Assembly (NCBI RefSeq): GCF_954871325.1 | Contig: NC_088775.1 | Location: 22,483,561-22,547,560, forward strand | DNA length: 64,000 bases | DNA from: Gordionus sp. m RMFG-2023 | Lineage: Eukaryota > Nematomorpha > Gordioida > Chordodea > Parachordodidae | Reading direction: 5' to 3' | In this document: piece after piece, positions 57,901-64,000 of the stretch | Position numbering within the stretch: the stretch's first letter is position 1 | Layout of the letters: each line of letters begins with the position of its first letter | Program-made: the position numbers and the translations under genes | Notes under the pieces: generated by a model | The model's input: only the letters and a program-made list of their open reading frames with translations | Databases searched by the model: none | Told to the model about the DNA's origin: nothing

Positions 57901-58714
57901 AAAATCTATAATGAAATACTTTCTAAAATTTTGTTATATTTTATATGCAAAAATGACAATTAGTTTAGAGAATCCTTAAAAATGTCATCTTTAAACATCT
58001 GTAAAATTTTTTTTGCAAAATATTTTATAAGCTTTAGAAAAATTTTCGAATCGAATCGAATATTCGACGAATCGAAACGAATAATGATTTTATTATTCGT
58101 ACGAATACGAATAGCGCAATTATTCGATTCGTTTTTTTGTAGGCCTATTTGGGAGGCAATTAAAAACAAGTCTGGATTGGATCCGACCAAATGCCGAACA
58201 CGAAATAGTAAGGGCCAATGATAGACAAAGCCTTCATCATGATTTTCATTCAAAGGAAAGAGAATTTGAAATCTCACAACCTATATGGTTAAATAATGAA
58301 ATACCAATGGTTGGAGAGAGGGAGTAATTAAAGAAAGAATAGGACTTTATTCTTATATTGTTGAATCTTCCGGGAAAACATTACGGAAGCATGCAGATCA
58401 GTTAAGAAATCGTTTAGTTATCCCAAATCATGAAAATTCTTTGGAAGTTACATAAATGGTTGTGCCAGTGAATGAAGCTAATACAAACACAAATACAAAT
58501 ACCACATTACGTTGTTCATCAAGAAACCGTATACATACAAAGAGGTTTACTGAAGAAATCTAACTTTAAAATGTTTGAAGGAAATGTATAGATATTATAT
58601 ATAAAAATAGAATAGAATATTCGAAAATTAATAAATAAAAATTTGATGTTTGAAATAAATTGAAATATAAATTAGTAGTCGTATTGTTTATAAATAGTAG
58701 TTAATATTACTACA
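54970..58714 (+). mobile_element. Ty3/gypsy-type LTR-retrotransposon fossil
   Basis: Short terminal repeats at 54970-55100 and 58585-58714 (about 130 bp, roughly 90% alike) end in TTACTACA. Between them lie a Gag-like region (about 55260-56070) with a zinc-knuckle remnant, an aspartic-protease remnant (about 56170-56400), and an integrase region (about 56760-57230) with the family's zinc-binding and core landmarks. A reverse transcriptase is not recognisable. The element is broken in many places and old. A miniature element (57302-58139) is inserted in its 3' part. Confidence 0.87.
57302..58139. mobile_element. 838-bp AT-rich miniature element inside the LTR fossil
   Basis: Flanked by the perfect 8-bp duplication TAGGCCTA (57294-57301 and 58140-58147). 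The ends are rich in CGAAT/ATTCG and inverted (AAACGAATTATT and CGATTCGTTTTTTTG). No coding capacity. The 8-bp duplication suggests mobilisation by a hAT-like transposase. A related, less well bounded copy is at 36428-37175. Confidence 0.85.
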
Positions 58715-59514
58715 ACTGGGTCTAAACTTCATTTGGGATATTGTATTGAATATCTTTATTTAATACCAAATTATCATTATCTTTTTTGATGGCTCTCTTC
58801 CTTATTTTGGTTTTCAATTAATATGCTTACATACTTTAAATAAGGTCCTGTTATTTGGCATCTAGATTGAAATAAATATTAATATATACTTATTACATAA
58901 TATTATGTTTCTTATCATTTTTCATGCCTAATATTTTGAGAGATAAGTTTTTATGCGTGACTTGCATTTATAAGTTTTATATATGTATTATTTATAAAAT
59001 ATAACAGTGTAAAATATTATTCTCCTAAAAAATGCCTCTATACTAGTAAAATGTGTAAATAGTGATAGAAACAATTGTATATTTATTTAAATATTAAAAT
59101 TTATTCTTCTAAAAAAATATAGAAATTTATTATTAAAATTAATAATATATGTTAATCTCTATACTTTTAGGAAATTACCAAATAAAAACAATATAATACT
59201 TTACTTGTGAAATTGTAAAATATTAATTTAATGGTAAAAATAATTATTTCTAGTTTATTATTATTTATTAAATAACAGATCTGTTTAATTTAGATTTATC
59301 AATAAGATCAACGATAATCATGATCGTATCAATTGATTTAAAAAGGTTATAAATCAAGTCAAAAACTACCACCCCCCCCCATCCTTCAATATCTACCATA
59401 AAAATTAATACTTACCCCCCCCCCCCCCATTTGTCTCTATCCCCCCTCCCGGTTACGTAGACACTGCCACCAGTAGCATAAGAAAATCAGGACGCTTTTT
59501 ATGTTTTTTTTAAT
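58715..59514. other. Spacer between two LTR fossils
   Basis: No gene. Two C-runs (near 59370 and 59418) precede CGGTTACGTAGACACTGCCA, which resembles a degraded end of the hAT family at 51484-54739 in reverse orientation. A partner end was not found. Confidence 0.45.
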
Positions 59515-61353
59515 TGAGTTCATATCCAAATTATTATTTGAAAATCATTTTATATAAGTTATAATTTTATTTTATTTTCTTATAATAATTTAAATTTTCA
59601 TTCTAATTACATTTTTATTTTCTCAAAAAAAAGATGAATTACATTTTTTCTATGCTCCCTTTTTTAACAAAAACAATCTCTATATATATCTTTTTTTAAA
59701 CAATAGAAATTGATATATCAAAAAACAATGTTAAGTGAATAAACAAATGTCACATTAAAATGATATATATAAAAAAAGTTAATAGAAAATTTTGACCGAA
59801 AGGTATAATCTCTATTATTTAACAATGATGTTAATATAAAATTTTAACCGAAAGGTATAATCACTATTATTTAACATTCCACCCTCCAAAGAAATTCGTC
59901 TTATGATTTCCTTGAAAAAGTTGAGTGGTGACGTCATTAACGTTCATTATGGCCAGGCAATACGCCACCCATGTTCATGGTGCAGTCTTCTTTTCAAACT
60001 GAACGAAGGCTTGGTAAAGTAAAGACATCTCCTAGATAATTTCCAAACCGCGTCGCTTGTGCATGGCATCGGACATCTAAATTCCTTTCGAGCAAGGTTT
60101 ATTTTGTCGTTCTTCAGCCAGCAATCCAATTTCTGGGTCGTTGCATTGATCTTGGCGCACGGAATTCTCCTTGAAGGTATGATCTTAGGCGCAGCATCGG
60201 GCTTCAAGTGAACTTTCTCTTGTCTAACCATTTTGGGTTTGTAGGAGTAAGTTGATTCGAGGTCTTTTTTTGTTGTCGAGATTATCTTCTCGAGATCATT
60301 CTCTACATTACCCACTAAGAACGTTTTTAAAATGTTGTTGAAGGTGTGGAGCCACATACGTCCTAGCAGGGGGATCTTATCACAATCCACTACAATGGCC
60401 TCCAGTGTACGTGAGTTTCCTTCATACTTAACGTTCACATTGGCAAGACCTAATATTTTGATAGCGCTGCCGTCATAACCAGTGAGTTTCATATCCGTCT
60501 TACGTATCGCGGTTAGGCCTACAGTCTTAGCTGTCAGCTTCGGAAGTATACTGTATTTAGTACCGGTATAGCGTGTGAAAGTGATTGCCATGAGATTTCG
60601 AATTCTCACACCATCAAAATCTCACGGCTCATACCGCGTGAAAATGATTTCATGAGATTTTGATTTTTATCGCTTCAAATACATATTTAAATATTCAGAA
60701 TCTCTTTTCTAATAATTATTTATATTCTGAAAATAGAGAAAACTATTATATGCATACATAGATATTTATTAATTATTAGGTTTTTAGCTAAAAATTCACA
60801 TCACTCTTTATCAATATTATGATTATGCTGTCAAAATTTTCATTTTTTAATGCTTTTTATACTAAATTTACACCATTTTATATAATATTGATATGCAAAA
60901 AGTAATTATCATAATTTTATATATTACTATTGAAATACAAATTGCAATCATTATTTTATATACCACCTATTGATGTACAAATTGTAATCATCATTTTATA
61001 TACAATTAATATTCAATTGCAATATATACAAATTTTTATACACCACCATCAATATACAGTCTTAATAAATATAATTTTATAATTGATATGCAAATTGCAA
61101 TCTTTATTTTATATACTTTCATCTATATATAGTCTCAATAAACATAAATTTATATACTATTGATATATAAATTGCAATCATTATTTTATATACCATTATT
61201 ATACAATTGCAATCATTATTTTATATTTATCAATCACAATAAATTTATATATACTATTGATATAATTGCAAAAGTATTAATAAAATTGTTAGACTTATAT
61301 TTCATTATTCTTACAACATGCATGCTTATTCATTATATCATATTATTTATAAG

Positions 61354-61575
61354 TAATGTTGTTAAACGGCTCGATTTGAGCCGATTTTTAAAAACGGCTA
61401 ACTCAATATTTTATCCGAAAAAATATTAGGCAAGCCAGCATACCTTGCTCAGAGGTGGCATAAAGGTTTGGCATCTATTAGCTAAATCTCGAGGCTTAGT
61501 CAATATTTTGCTAGCGAAAATTTGAGTTAGCCGTTTTTAAAAACTCGACTCAAATCGAGCCTTTTAACAATATTT
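61354..61575. mobile_element. Miniature inverted-repeat element, copy 3
   Basis: Ends TAATGTTGTTAAACGGCTCG and CGAGCCTTTTAACAATATT, with the internal GAGCCGATTTTTAAAAACGG palindrome of the family seen at 49626-49848. The target duplication is not clear. Inserted in the minus-strand LTR fossil. Confidence 0.82.
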
Positions 61576-61659
61576 TTAAGTAATATCTAGGTAATCAGAT
61601 ATTTATATGAATAAATACGTATGATAAATAGATTTCCTAGAAAGATAAGTGCTAGAAAC

Positions 61660-62000
61660 GTCTAAATAAATCTCATATTTATAGGAATAGCAATTATAAA
61701 TCCCTATGATAAAAATTTTATTAATGGAGTTCCTAGTAGGAAAAGAGATTAACATATTCCCATTAATCATTAGAAATCTAAAAAAAATTAAAATATGAGT
61801 AAATCTGATATTTATAGGAATAAAAAGTATAAATCCCTATGATAAAAATTTTATTAATGAAGTTCCTAGTAGGAAAAGAGATTAACATATTCCCATTAAT
61901 CATTAGAATCTAAAAAATTAAAATATGAGTAAATCTCATATTTATAGTAATAACAAGTATAAATCCCTACGATAAAAATTTTATTCATGGAGTTCCTAGT
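61660..62000. repeat. Three diverged tandem units of about 120 bp
   Basis: Three copies share AAATCTCATATTTATAG, ATAAATCCCTA(T/C)GATAAAA and GAGTTCCTAGTAGGAAAAGA, starting near 61668, 61800 and 61930. The last is cut short by the Gag remnant of the LTR fossil. Confidence 0.82.
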
Positions 62001-62746
62001 AATATTGTATTATATATAATATTGAATTATAAATAAATGTCTCCTCCTTGCCTTGAGTTGCAGCATAAAATAATGATAGTTTAGCTTCTCGGTCTTCGAT
62101 GGATGTTGCAACTTGAATTTGCTAAGCAGGGCGATTGTGTCTTTTAAGTTCCCAATATTATTGAATTCATCACCAGGAAGATTTCGGAGAAATAAAGCGG
62201 CCTTTTCTCCATTGGAGATCTTGCTGGTGTTGAAGAAATTCTGCAATTTCCCTATGTAGCACTGTTATCGCTACTAAATTTGGGGAAATTCAGCTTGACA
62301 AATTCAGTCATATATGTGGAATTGTTCAAAGCATCCATCGTAAGAGAATTATAATAGATAAAGGCGTGAAATAGAATATATGTATATCGATAAATCAAGA
62401 TCATATTTTGCGATAATACTTACGCAGAGTTCAGACGTTAATTGGCCTCCATGTTGAAATTGAGTTCATATCCACATTATTATTTGAAAATCATTTTATA
62501 TAGGCTATAATTTTATTTTATTTTCTTATAATAATTTAAATTTTCATTATAATAAATTACATTTTTATTTTCTCAAATTTAATAAAACAATCTCTATATA
62601 TATCTTTTTTTAAACAATTCAAATTGATATATCAAAAAAACAATGTTAAGTGAATAAACAAATGTCACATTAAAATGATATATATAAAAAAAAAGTTAAT
62701 AGAAAATTTTGACCGAAAGGTATAATCACTATTATTTAATATTAAT

Positions 62747-63319
62747 CATGATTTATTTTATACTTTTATTCCTTAATCACATATTCGTTATTAATAAACT
62801 ATATTAGGTTTCAGTGATCATCCTAAATGCGGGGGTATTTTTGATCCGAGAAATATAGGAGGATGGGTTTTATCCCTAATTATATAAAAGAAAACTAACA
62901 CAACTCTTATTTTCAAAAATGTTTTCTTTTCACTTTTCCGTCAATTTTATTTTAATTTATAATTGAGCCTTTTATTTTCCCTATAAATGGGACATATTTT
63001 TTGTTTTCGATCATCATATATTTTATATTGATAATTTATTTTATTTTGTAATTGATTAATTTTAAAACATATAAATTCTAATATAATATTTTATAATAAA
63101 AGTCTATTAAAATCCTTTTTTTTTGGTTTATTAGAGTTTCTGGTTATAACAGTCGTGATTATTGTAAAAAAAATCGGCAGCACTTCCTTGCATAGACTTA
63201 CTGTATATATCAAAATTGGGCAATACCTCGGTGTGGGACTTACTGCAAAAATATAAGAAATTACTGTAAAAATATTAACGCGAAGGTCACTTATAGATAG
63301 GATAACTCTGATTAACTCT
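62747..63319. other. Intergenic AT-rich DNA
   Basis: No gene or clear element. A slightly GC-richer patch lies near 62820-62870. Confidence 0.5.
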
Positions 63320-63406
63320 TTTTTTTTATATTCAGCCGCCTCAATTAAGAGGGCTTTGATAATTTTTTTTTATATTCAGCTGCCTCACTTAAGAGGACTT
63401 TGGTAA
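63320..63406 (+). repeat. 43-bp tandem duplication
   Basis: Two units containing TATATTCAGC(C/T)GCCTCA and TTAAGAGG(G/A)CTTTG follow each other directly. Confidence 0.88.
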
Positions 63407-64000
63407 CTTCTTTTAGCGCTTATAATATTATATAAAGATAGCACACAATTTAAAGTCTAAGATAATTTGTTTATTGATATTCAATTTTTCTTACAGATAA
63501 TATTTCCAAATAAAAAGTTTTACATTTGAGAACAGAGTAATTCATAATTAATATTTCACAAACGAAAAAAATAATATAATTATTTTAAACAAAATAATAT
63601 AACTTTTTTATGTCTTAACTTTTGAAAGCTCCTTGTAGTTGGCCGAACGATTGGAAGCACTAACAATAAATTATATGTCATTTTTTTAGTGTTTCGTTAG
63701 TGCTTGTTAGTGCCTTAATCCGTAGAGTGCCACGTGCCAACAAAAACTAAACACATCTGGTTTAGACTAAGAATATGGCCTGCATATTTACATTATATGT
63801 TTAAACACCTAAAAAAAATATTCTGCATTAGATAAATTAAAAGAAATTAGAAATAATATCAACATTATTATTCCAATTTTGAACCATAATATGCAACTTG
63901 TAGTTTTAGAATGCACTTTTTTTATTATATTTTTTTGAAACAGGGTTGTACTCCTTAATTTTGGTCAGACATGACGTTTGTACCTACATATCCTGGCTTA
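63407..64000. other. Intergenic AT-rich DNA at the right edge
   Basis: No feature recognised. GTTAGTGC-type short repeats occur near 63690-63715. Confidence 0.5.

Larger units (their letters stand above)
59515..62741 (-). mobile_element. Ty3/gypsy-type LTR-retrotransposon fossil, minus strand
   Basis: Terminal repeats at 59515-59876 and 62461-62741, flanked by TTAAT duplications (59510-59514 and 62742-62746). The left repeat is longer because part of it is duplicated. A purine tract (GGAGGGTGGAA on the minus strand) adjoins the left repeat. Remains of Gag (about 62246-62010) and of the protease to reverse-transcriptase junction (about 60609-59947) are recognisable; most of Pol is missing. 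A miniature element is inserted at 61354-61575. Broken, of intermediate age. Confidence 0.9.

Overview
The window is AT-rich eukaryotic DNA (roughly three quarters A+T by eye). It holds one recognisable host gene embedded in, and almost hidden by, transposable elements. The gene is a metazoan-type OPA1, the mitochondrial inner-membrane dynamin-like GTPase, on the minus strand. Thirteen exons between 39911 and 11478 join in consistent reading phase into about 824 codons with no stop. The last coding part (the end of the GTPase effector domain) is not in the window and probably lies beyond its left edge. The protein resembles animal OPA1 rather than fungal Mgm1, so the source is most likely an invertebrate animal; I cannot name the lineage.

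Layout. 1-11.4 kb: OPA1 intron 13, filled by a three-level nest: a hAT transposon (764-11205) cut by a foldback element with long inverted arms of 119-bp repeats (1476-7534), itself cut by a second hAT (5269-7235). 11.4-12.7 kb: OPA1 exons 13-10. 12.7-17.5 kb: intron 9 with a third hAT (13715-16922) carrying a tRNA-derived SINE. 17.5-20.4 kb: exons 9-6. 20.5-23.1 kb: an RTE-type LINE in intron 5. 23.2 kb: exon 5. 23.3-30.6 kb: intron 4 with a long inverted-repeat element and a hAT (25580-29804) holding a piggyBac. 30.6-31 kb: exons 4-3. 31-39.3 kb: intron 2 with tandem duplications and a long inverted-repeat element (33261-36389) enclosing a Tc1/mariner remnant. 39.3-39.9 kb: exons 2-1.

Upstream of OPA1 (40-64 kb) no host gene was found. 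There are three more hATs (41318-42935, 48023-50364, 51484-54739, the last close to intact), a 16-copy minisatellite, three LTR-retrotransposon fossils (44952-47789, 54970-58714, 59515-62741), two further copies of a miniature inverted-repeat element that also occurs near position 141, and an AT-rich miniature element.

Notable features are unusual splice donors in OPA1 (8 of 13 begin GTT, only one has G at +5), very short introns (39-51 bp) beside introns of several kb, and one 51-bp intron that is a multiple of three and free of stops. Two transposase genes in the window contain short introns of the same style. Many element boundaries are fixed by target-site duplications, so the order of insertion can be read directly. 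All functional assignments come from reading the sequence against remembered protein families; no search was run.
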